A program made the translations under genes and the position numbers. Under the pieces are notes generated by a model. That model was not told the DNA's origin. It saw only the letters and a program-made list of their open reading frames with translations, and searched no databases. From Campylobacterales bacterium (GTDB lineage: Bacteria > Campylobacterota > Campylobacteria > Campylobacterales > QNZT01), in assembly GCA_027080605.1 (NCBI GenBank), contig JALWRO010000357.1:1-9859 (forward strand): a stretch of DNA of 9,859 nt, in the 5' to 3' direction. Position 1 is the first letter of the stretch. Each line of letters opens with the position of its first letter. Shown here in pieces: positions 1-5,295 of this stretch.

Positions 1-233
1 ACTGCTCTGGCAACTGACATGTTTGGTGGTATTCCTATCAGCATGTGAACATGGTCTCTGTTGATCGCTCCCGCATAGATCACCATCTCTTTGCTTATTG
101 CTATCTCACGAAGCAGTTCTCGGCATCGGTATCCTACATCACCTTTGAGAATTTCATATCGATATTTTGTTGTCCATACAATATGGTATTTGCAATCCCA
201 CACTGTATATCCTCCGCTTTTGTATTCTATCAT
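1..233 (-). CDS. tnpA: IS200/IS605-type transposase TnpA, N-terminal part (cut by window edge)
   Basis: Translating the minus strand from an ATG at 233-231 gives an open frame that runs off the left edge: it begins MIEYKSGGYTVWDCKYHIVW and contains DHVHMLIGIPP. TnpA of the IS200/IS605 family is a small Y1 HUH single-strand transposase. The start (YxVWxxKYHIVWxTKYR) and the metal-binding HUH motif (H-V-H at about residues 60-62) match it well. The catalytic tyrosine would lie beyond the window edge, so activity cannot be judged. No TnpB is visible on this side. A hairpin typical of the left end of this family lies just upstream (253-275). Confidence 0.9.
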   Translation of the reverse strand, partial: MIEYKSGGYTVWDCKYHIVWTTKYRYEILKGDVGYRCRELLREIAISKEMVIYAGAINRDHVHMLIGIPPNMSVARA

Positions 234-252
234 ACCCGTTAGTATACCACAT

Positions 253-275
253 CCCTGCCGCCTAAAGGCGTGGGG
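253..275. repeat. Subterminal hairpin of the IS200/IS605-type element
   Basis: CGCC at 259-262 pairs with GGCG at 267-270 across a TAAA loop, and CCC at 253-255 can pair with the G run at 272-275, leaving internal mismatches. Its position about 20 nt upstream of the tnpA start fits a left-end recognition hairpin. Confidence 0.65.
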
Positions 276-301
276 TTTACGGATCCCCGATGCGAGACTC
301 T

Positions 302-327
302 AAAAGTGAAGAGTGAAAAGTGAAAAA
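302..327 (+). repeat. AGTGAAA-type heptad tract, left copy
   Basis: This short tract of imperfect 7-bp units (AAAGTGA / AGAGTGA / AAAGTGA) lies next to the IS end. It is roughly the inverse of the tract at 395-427, so the two could pair as a long imperfect inverted repeat around 328-394. Confidence 0.6.
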
Positions 328-336
328 CTCTGGAAA

Positions 337-357
337 AGTTGCGCTGCAACTCTTTTT
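337..357. terminator. Possible bidirectional intrinsic terminator after the FGE-like gene
   Basis: AGTTGC at 337-342 and GCAACT at 346-351 form a perfect 6-bp stem with a 3-nt loop. A T-rich run follows on the plus strand (353-357) and a short T run follows on the minus strand (336-334). It lies downstream of the stop codon at 422 and would end the mntA-hepT-FGE operon. A second small hairpin (ATTGC-AAA-GCAAT) is at 373-385. Confidence 0.5.
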
Positions 358-394
358 ATTGAAAATAAAAGCATTGCAAAGCAATACATACCAA

Positions 395-427
395 CACTTT
401 TCACTTTTACTTTTTCACTTTTCACTC
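395..427 (-). repeat. AGTGAAA-type heptad tract, right copy, containing a stop codon
   Basis: On the minus strand this reads as about four and a half imperfect AGTGAAA units. The first unit supplies the TGA stop codon (424-422) of the FGE-like gene, so the repeat abuts the coding sequence with no spacer. It is inverted relative to the tract at 302-327. It may be a dispersed repeat or a recombination scar, and no function is known to me. Confidence 0.6.
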
Positions 428-1171
428 AACTGTTCTGAGGAGACGAAAACCGTAGTACCTACTACGATCGTCCGCATTGTGCCAGCTACGATCATTGAAG
501 CGATGGGTGACATTGAGATACCACGAACCGCCCCGAAGGACTTTTGTGTCTTTAAACCCATCAGTCCACTCTTCACCCCATTCCCAAACATTGCCATACA
601 TATCATATAACCCCCAGGGATTTGGTTTCTTTTGACCTACTTCTTGCACACCATAATTTTCATGTTCTTCTCCTAAATCATAAGAATTTTCGTCATACCA
701 CGCATAATCTCCAAGCTTTTTTTCATCATCTCCATAACTCCACTCTGTTGTCGTTCCTGCATGAGCTGCATACTCCCACTCTTTTTCGGTTGGCAGTCTA
801 AAATTTTCTTTTCTCTTTTCACTCAGCCACTGACAATAAGCAGTTGCATCGTGCCAGCTTATACCCACTATCGGCGCATTTGGATTTTGAAGATTTTTCA
901 TCTTTTTATAGTGATTATTCGTTCCTGTTTCTATGTGATATTCACTGCCTTCTTCTAACCACTTCGGATAGTGTTTTTTCACATCTTTGACAAAATGCAT
1001 ATATTCGGCTACGGTAACGGGGTATTTTCCTATCTCAAAATCGTTTTCGATAGTTACTTTTTTTTGATTTTCCCCTTCGCCCATCATAAAAGAGCCTTTT
1101 TTGATGTGAACCATATCGATGGAGAGGGAGTTCAGGATGCGGATCATTTCGGGTTTTTTGAAGTTACTCAT
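422..1171 (-). CDS. FGE-sulfatase (SUMF1/C-type-lectin-like) protein with DGR-like variable region
   Basis: This 249-residue protein is essentially one FGE-sulfatase domain. Landmarks are GSFMMGEGE near residue 26, FEIGKYPVT 45-53, SWHDATAYCQWLSE 105-118, FRLPTEKEWEYA 124-135, NPWGLYDMYGNVWEW 184-198 and LRGGSW 212-217, ending in GFRLLRT. The two catalytic cysteines of true formylglycine-generating enzymes fall where L219 and R224 sit, so it is not expected to oxidise sulfatase cysteines. The fold is also used as a display scaffold, and residues 218-240 look like a DGR variable region. It overlaps the end of the hepT-like gene by 8 nt (ATGAGTAA), which suggests translational coupling. A Shine-Dalgarno-like AGAGGT precedes the ATG. 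No signal peptide is visible, so it is probably cytosolic. The link to HepT control is inference. Confidence 0.88.
   Translation of the reverse strand: MSNFKKPEMIRILNSLSIDMVHIKKGSFMMGEGENQKKVTIENDFEIGKYPVTVAEYMHFVKDVKKHYPKWLEEGSEYHIETGTNNHYKKMKNLQNPNAPIVGISWHDATAYCQWLSEKRKENFRLPTEKEWEYAAHAGTTTEWSYGDDEKKLGDYAWYDENSYDLGEEHENYGVQEVGQKKPNPWGLYDMYGNVWEWGEEWTDGFKDTKVLRGGSWYLNVTHRFNDRSWHNADDRSRYYGFRLLRTVE
432..538 (-). other. Candidate DGR variable region VR1 (C-terminus of the FGE-like protein)
   Basis: A 68-nt core (453-520) is bracketed by 18 nt (521-538, encoding LRGGSW) and 21 nt (432-452, encoding GFRLLRT up to the second base of the Thr codon). Both flanks are identical to those in the 987-residue gene. 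Of 23 core codons, 20 end in a pyrimidine, as expected if AAY template codons were mutagenised at adenines. Arg codons without A are kept at the same positions as in VR2. The stretch at 432-452 sits where an IMH-like anchor would be. No template repeat was found in the window. Confidence 0.65.
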
Positions 1172-1511
1172 ATTTTACCTCTTGTATGATTTCTAATACT
1201 CTTACCTTTATATCCGGCAATTTATCAACAATAACTTTCCACACAATCTCTTCATCTATTTCAAAATACCAATGAATCAACTTATCTCTCATCTTTGCCA
1301 TCAAAGACCATGGCAAATCACCAAATTTCTGACGCATCTCTCTGGGTATCTGTTTTACAGCTTCGCCTATAACTTCAATCTCTCTGATGCAAGCACTTAC
1401 AGTTTTTTCATCGTTTTGAAAATCTTCAAAGCTCATATCAGCCGTAAATAGTTCTATTTTTTCAATACGATTGACAATATCTTCTAAAAAAAGGAGGTAG
1501 TCTCTTTTCAC
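1164..1511 (-). CDS. hepT: HepT-like HEPN ribonuclease toxin (DUF86)
   Basis: This 115-residue, largely helical protein carries the HEPN motif Rx4HxY as RDKLIHWY (R75, H80, Y82). In HepT toxins R and H form the RNase site and the tyrosine is the residue modified by the MntA partner. It starts with GTG at 1511-1509, which overlaps the mntA-like TGA by 4 nt (GTGA), and a GAGG-type site lies upstream. The gene end overlaps the FGE-like start by 8 nt. Length and motif fit the family. The toxin role is inferred from family and pairing. The unusual point is the third coupled gene, a variable-lectin-like protein. Confidence 0.88.
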   Translation of the reverse strand: MKRDYLLFLEDIVNRIEKIELFTADMSFEDFQNDEKTVSACIREIEVIGEAVKQIPREMRQKFGDLPWSLMAKMRDKLIHWYFEIDEEIVWKVIVDKLPDIKVRVLEIIQEVKYE

Positions 1512-1801
1512 AATACAACCGCCTCTTTTAGTATTTGCTCTTTCAGGGATGATTTTAACTTCCTTGCAGGGACAAGATCCACACTTTTTTTAAGCTTATT
1601 ACTCAAAAACTCTTCTAATTCTATAAAAGTCAACAAATCAGGTGTTACGTCAAAATCAACCAATATATCTATATCGCTATCGTCTCGTGCTTCACCTCGT
1701 ACATAAGAACCAAATAAGGAGAGACTTTTTACGTGGTATCTGTTTTTAAGTTCATGATTTAAAATATAAATAGTTTTTTTTATATCTTCTTTGTTGTGCA
1801 T
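1508..1801 (-). CDS. mntA: MntA-like minimal nucleotidyltransferase antitoxin
   Basis: This 97-residue protein shows the minimal nucleotidyltransferase signature GSx10DxD (G31, S32, D43, D45) in a segment reading LFGSYVRGEA followed by DDSDIDILVDF, with a likely third acidic residue at D75 (SVDLV). In known MntA/HepT pairs this enzyme AMPylates the HEPN tyrosine and blocks the RNase. It sits directly upstream of the hepT-like gene with a 4-nt overlap, the usual arrangement. AAGGGG lies about 6 nt before the ATG. A possible extended -10 box is at 1820-1825, next to the inverted-repeat element. Confidence 0.88.
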   Translation of the reverse strand: MHNKEDIKKTIYILNHELKNRYHVKSLSLFGSYVRGEARDDSDIDILVDFDVTPDLLTFIELEEFLSNKLKKSVDLVPARKLKSSLKEQILKEAVVL

Positions 1802-1819
1802 AAGAACCCCTTTTTGTAC

Positions 1820-1828
1820 ATTTTAACA
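1820..1828 (-). promoter_or_regulatory. Candidate extended -10 box for the mntA-hepT-FGE operon
   Basis: The minus strand reads TGTTAAAAT (TGn plus TAAAAT at 1825-1820), about 20 nt before the mntA start. No good -35 is seen at 16-18 nt, and the upstream bases belong to the arm of the inverted-repeat element. If the box is used, insertion of that element reshaped this promoter. Confidence 0.4.
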
Positions 1829-1830
1829 TA

Positions 1831-1927
1831 TTTCCTCGTTCTCAACGTCCTCGTTGGGAATACATAGCCAATTTGACCCAACACACGTTAGTATGCATTC
1901 CCAAGCCGGAGCCTGGGAACGAGGAAA
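1831..1927. repeat. 97-bp imperfect inverted-repeat (MITE/REP-like) element
   Basis: Two arms of about 36 nt (1831-1866 and 1892-1927) are imperfect reverse complements, both starting TTTCCTCGTTC when read inward, with a spacer of about 25 nt. Each arm can also fold on itself; for example TTCCCA at 1898-1903 pairs with TGGGAA at 1914-1919. The GTTCCCA...TGGGAA theme resembles dispersed palindromic repeats found in many proteobacterial genomes. It has no coding capacity and fills the gap between the lone nucleotidyltransferase gene and mntA. Confidence 0.7.
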
Positions 1928-1947
1928 ACTCTAACTTTTCTACATAT

Positions 1948-2256
1948 TTAGACATATATAGTATCCTTAAGCGCATACTTTTTAAAAGTATTACTATTAT
2001 TATCAATAGTAGCAATATCAATATCTCTCTTTAAAAACTCTTTCAACTCCTGTCGTATCTCATTGAGTTTGGCAAAAGCTTGGAAACCTCCATATTTTTT
2101 TAAAAATATCGGTTTAATGTCATATAACAGATCGATATCACTATCTTCGGCTTCCTCTCCTCGGGCATATGAACCAAACACGCCTACAATCTCAAACCCT
2201 TCATCCAACAACGATCTTTTTTTCTCTTTGAGCTTCTGAAGTAAAATAGTATCCAT
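1948..2256 (-). CDS. MNT-type nucleotidyltransferase without an adjacent HEPN partner
   Basis: This 102-residue protein has the same minimal nucleotidyltransferase signature, GSx10DxD (G28, S29, D40, D42), in FGSYARGEE followed by EDSDIDLLYDI, with a third acidic candidate at D80 (RDIDIATI). It is related to, but clearly different from, the mntA-like gene 150 nt downstream. Normally a HEPN gene follows immediately; here the frame ends at 1948 and the inverted-repeat element begins about 20 nt later. It has a good Shine-Dalgarno (AAGGAG) and its own promoter at 2282-2310. It may be an orphan antitoxin, act on a remote HEPN protein, or modify a component of the upstream system. Confidence 0.85.
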   Translation of the reverse strand: MDTILLQKLKEKKRSLLDEGFEIVGVFGSYARGEEAEDSDIDLLYDIKPIFLKKYGGFQAFAKLNEIRQELKEFLKRDIDIATIDNNSNTFKKYALKDTIYV

Positions 2257-2281
2257 TGAAAACTCCTTTTGGTTGTTTTTT

Positions 2282-2310
2282 ATTTTAGCACATTTTAAAA
2301 GCAGTGTCAG
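2282..2310 (-). promoter_or_regulatory. Sigma-70-type promoter for the lone nucleotidyltransferase gene
   Basis: The -35 CTGACA (2310-2305) and -10 TAAAAT (2287-2282) are separated by 17 nt, with a TGn extension before the -10. The -35 starts 10 nt beyond the stop codon of the 987-residue gene, so this gene can be expressed apart from the large operon. Confidence 0.6.
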
Positions 2311-2319
2311 TTTTTAAAT

Positions 2320-5283
2320 TTAGTCCTTATCATCATCTGCCTTTTTCTTTGCCCATTTGCCTAATGCTTCTTGAAATTCTTCTTCACTTTGTGGTATTGG
2401 ACTCCATAATTCATGTCTGCCTATTTCATCTATGGCTTTTTCTAAAATATCTTCACTATACCTCTTTTCAAAATTTTCATAAATTACCTCTGCTGTATTA
2501 ACGGGTTCACCATGTATCCACTGGTATCCACCTTCTTTAGAATTGTAGGGTAAAGAAGAGTTTGCAGGATCTTCATAATGTTCAAAAAACCACTCTTTTA
2601 TCTCTTCTATAGCCTCTTCTGCATATTCTATAGAATCAGATTCATTATATTTTGATTCATTCTCATCTTCCTCATATTCCATATCATCAGGTACATCATA
2701 GTCAAATTGTTCCTCCTCTTGTTCTTGTAAATCCAAACAACAATCGCCCTCAATTTCCTCAACACCATTTCCCTGAACATCTCTATCATTTTCTGCCCCT
2801 ACAGGATATTCCCAACAGTTAAAAGTCAAACCCATATTGTTACCACAATTATCACATTCCCTATCATAATATGCTTCATAATGAATTTCTGAACCCATTT
2901 GTCTTGCATGACTCCCTACTTCTTCCCATTCGAGTTCATCACAATCAAGAGCATATTTTGTATGACATTTGTTACATCTATAGGTTACATCTCCAGCAGG
3001 TTGACTTACATCGCTTTCTTCTAAATCTTTAGCTGATATATTTATTAAATTTAAATTATCTGAAGGTAAAGTTCTGAGGAGACGAAAACCGAAAATATGA
3101 TCACGATTGTCTGGATAGTCCCTGTAACGGTCAGCGGAGCGAGAACTGTTAGCACTGCTGATCCACGAACCGCCCCGAAGAGCTTTATACTCTTGTTCTC
3201 CTTTTTTATTAGCGCTTCCATCTATTGTTGTCTCTTTGTAATTATCTATATACCAATCCTCGCACCACTCCCAGACATTGCCATGCATATCATATAGTCC
3301 CCAGGGGTTAGGTAGTTTTCTCCCTGCCGGATGTGTTTTATCACCACTGTTTTTATCATACCACGCATACTTTTCAAGTTCTTCTTCATCATCTCCGAAA
3401 CTCCACTTCGTTGTAGTCCCCGCGCGGCACACATACTCCCACTCCGCTTCGGTCGGCAGTCTGTACGTTTCACCTGTTTTTTCACTCAACCACTTACAAT
3501 AGGCTTTGGCATCGTGCCACGAAACATTGATCACCGGTCGTCTGCCTCTGCCCCATCCTTCATCATCCGGTTTTTCTCTGCCGGTATCTTCGCAAAAGAG
3601 ATCATACTCTTCAAAAGTTACAGGGTATTTTGCTATCTCAAAGTCATAGTTTATGATGACTTCATGAACGGGTTTTTCATCATCGTAGCCATCATCTGAA
3701 CCCATTTGGAAGCGTTTGGAGGCTGGGAGGATGGCTTTTTTCTTTTCAATCTCTTTTTCAAGTTTTTCCGCTCTTTTATAGTCGTAACCACCTTTTCTTT
3801 TGAGAATATCTATACCAAGCTCGGCAAATTTTATCGCTTCTTCACTCCATGAAATCGTTTTGTTAGATTTTGGATTGTAAAAAAAGGCGGGCATATTGAG
3901 CGATGAACCGAGTTCTTTAGATACAATATCCGAGATTTTTATAAATAGTTCCCATGCTTTATCGGGCGGTATGTGATATTTTAGTTTATCTCTTATACCA
4001 TCGTAAAAATCGAAACTACTTTTCCCGTTATGTTCAATTCTTTCTATGATATCTCCCAAAAAAACTTCTGCAAGATGAAGAAGATTTGATTTTGGCAACT
4101 CAACCTCTTGTATGTATCGTGCCACATCGTAACTAACAGGCAAATTCGCCAAATATGCCGCTAAAATTTTTCCTGTTACAGAAGCTTGTGCCAAAAAATT
4201 TTCCACGCGCTGTTCCGCCGTAACGGTCTCTTGTTGATCAGGTTGTCTGGTTAAATCTTGCTCTAAAAAAGCAAAACCTGCAATACTATAAGTCTGCTTT
4301 GCAAGGAGTACATTTCCCCAGGCGTGAAAAGAAGAAGGTTCAAAAGCGACAACCGGAATTTTAAGTACTTCTTGCTCATCTGAAAAGTAAAAAGAGCTCT
4401 TTTTGCTGTATAAGTCTTTATTTAACGGATATGCTCTTTCTGCCTTCCAGTTTAACTGGACACCCTGCTCAAGCGTTGTCAAAAGCCACATATGTCTTGG
4501 CAATATTTGCACAATAGAACAGAAGTTTCTATTTGACCACTCTTTGATACAATAATATATATGATTACTCTTCCAGGCAGGGGATATACAGTTACTTATC
4601 ACTAAAATTAAATTGTTATTATTGGATACAATCTGTTTTTTGGAAACTTTCTGGTGTAACTTTCTATCGCGGTAAAATCTTCCTTCACTCTTACTGCTAT
4701 CAAGATAAAAATTTTCGACTCTTTCAAAAATTCCAAAATGCGCTACTGCATTGCAAAATTCGTCAATCAAATTTTCAAATATTTCCATACTATAGTGCTT
4801 GTCTATGACCAACGATAAAGAAAAAACAGGTTTTTCTTGATATTCGGAGATGATTTGATATATATCTGTCTGGGCTATCAGATTTACCGTTTTTTCTTCA
4901 TTTATAACCTTTTTATGCCTGTTTTGGTTTGTGATTTTTAACGGTTTAAACGCTTTTTCCCATTTTCTGTAATTTTGAAGCGTTTGCTGTCTTGGAAGAG
5001 TGATATAATCAACCGATAATGCAGATGATTTTTTAAATACTGGCTGTGTCGTATAGACCTCAACCATCTGGGGTGGTTTATCTATTTGTTGATCTTGTGT
5101 TTTGACTTCATTGTCGTTTTCAGACTTTTGCGGTTCTGTGAGTTTTCGATTTTCTTCTTTTTGGGGCTTTTCTTTTTCGTTTTCATGATTTTGGACTTTT
5201 TTGTACTCTTGAGACAACCAGACAATATCCAGGATATTCTCCAGTTCTTCTAAAAATAGTTCTCCAAAACCTTTACTGTTCAC
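2320..5283 (-). CDS. vWA-like (SAV_2336-type) / FGE-sulfatase fusion with Zn-ribbon tail; DGR-like variable region inside
   Basis: This is a 987-residue multidomain protein. Residues 1-90 are charged and low-complexity. Residues 90-420 resemble the SAV_2336 N-terminal family: a vWA-like fold with LSLVIDKHYSM (156-166, a MIDAS-like site with D160 and S164 but the middle Ser replaced by His), LILVISNCISPAW (225-237), LPRHMW and HLAEVFLG (403-410). Residues 518-738 are an FGE-sulfatase domain (RLPTEAEWEY, NPWGLYDMHGNVWEW, LRGGSW). Its two catalytic Cys positions are S709 and S714, so it is probably not enzymatic. A Zn-ribbon-like part follows (C770/C773, C810/C813), then a very acidic stretch (845-890) and a tail with EWFFEHYEDPANS and EGGYQWI that I cannot name. 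The start is GTG, with AGGA about 8 nt upstream. It lies 12 nt after the AAA+ gene. Role inferred: sensor/adaptor partner of the MoxR ATPase. Confidence 0.87.
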   Translation of the reverse strand: MNSKGFGELFLEELENILDIVWLSQEYKKVQNHENEKEKPQKEENRKLTEPQKSENDNEVKTQDQQIDKPPQMVEVYTTQPVFKKSSALSVDYITLPRQQTLQNYRKWEKAFKPLKITNQNRHKKVINEEKTVNLIAQTDIYQIISEYQEKPVFSLSLVIDKHYSMEIFENLIDEFCNAVAHFGIFERVENFYLDSSKSEGRFYRDRKLHQKVSKKQIVSNNNNLILVISNCISPAWKSNHIYYCIKEWSNRNFCSIVQILPRHMWLLTTLEQGVQLNWKAERAYPLNKDLYSKKSSFYFSDEQEVLKIPVVAFEPSSFHAWGNVLLAKQTYSIAGFAFLEQDLTRQPDQQETVTAEQRVENFLAQASVTGKILAAYLANLPVSYDVARYIQEVELPKSNLLHLAEVFLGDIIERIEHNGKSSFDFYDGIRDKLKYHIPPDKAWELFIKISDIVSKELGSSLNMPAFFYNPKSNKTISWSEEAIKFAELGIDILKRKGGYDYKRAEKLEKEIEKKKAILPASKRFQMGSDDGYDDEKPVHEVIINYDFEIAKYPVTFEEYDLFCEDTGREKPDDEGWGRGRRPVINVSWHDAKAYCKWLSEKTGETYRLPTEAEWEYVCRAGTTTKWSFGDDEEELEKYAWYDKNSGDKTHPAGRKLPNPWGLYDMHGNVWEWCEDWYIDNYKETTIDGSANKKGEQEYKALRGGSWISSANSSRSADRYRDYPDNRDHIFGFRLLRTLPSDNLNLINISAKDLEESDVSQPAGDVTYRCNKCHTKYALDCDELEWEEVGSHARQMGSEIHYEAYYDRECDNCGNNMGLTFNCWEYPVGAENDRDVQGNGVEEIEGDCCLDLQEQEEEQFDYDVPDDMEYEEDENESKYNESDSIEYAEEAIEEIKEWFFEHYEDPANSSLPYNSKEGGYQWIHGEPVNTAEVIYENFEKRYSEDILEKAIDEIGRHELWSPIPQSEEEFQEALGKWAKKKADDDKD
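3071..3180 (-). other. Candidate DGR variable region VR2, internal to the vWA-FGE protein
   Basis: A 71-nt core (3092-3162; residues 708-731) is bracketed by 18 nt (3163-3180) and 21 nt (3071-3091) identical to the flanks of VR1. Of 24 core codons, 22 end in a pyrimidine. The encoded pattern, GGSW, a polar core, RSADRY, PDNR and then GFRLLR, is that of DGR target proteins on the C-type-lectin scaffold. The core is one codon longer than in VR1, so the two may use different templates or a template that has since changed. Confidence 0.65.
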
Positions 5284-5295
5284 TGAGTATTCCTA

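Larger units (their letters stand above)
1..280 (-). mobile_element. IS200/IS605-family insertion sequence, left end
   Basis: The element consists of the partial tnpA plus its upstream left end. It carries an imperfect hairpin at 253-275 (CGCC-TAAA-GGCG core with outer C/G pairs) of the kind TnpA recognises as single-stranded DNA. The outer boundary is uncertain. These elements cut at a short tetranucleotide a little outside the hairpin and make no target duplication, so I place the edge near 276-300. Confidence 0.7.

Noticed and set aside
302..427. Heptad tracts as a CRISPR array
   Set aside because: The units are 7 bp, contiguous and without unique spacers.
1831..1927. Inverted-repeat element as a tRNA or CRISPR leader
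   Set aside because: No cloverleaf consensus, no repeated units; a simple long palindrome explains it.
3097..3699. Plus-strand open frames opposite the FGE domain (also at 320-610, 761-1189 and 9122-9643)
   Set aside because: They mirror well-supported minus-strand genes, resemble no family, and lack sensible ribosome sites.
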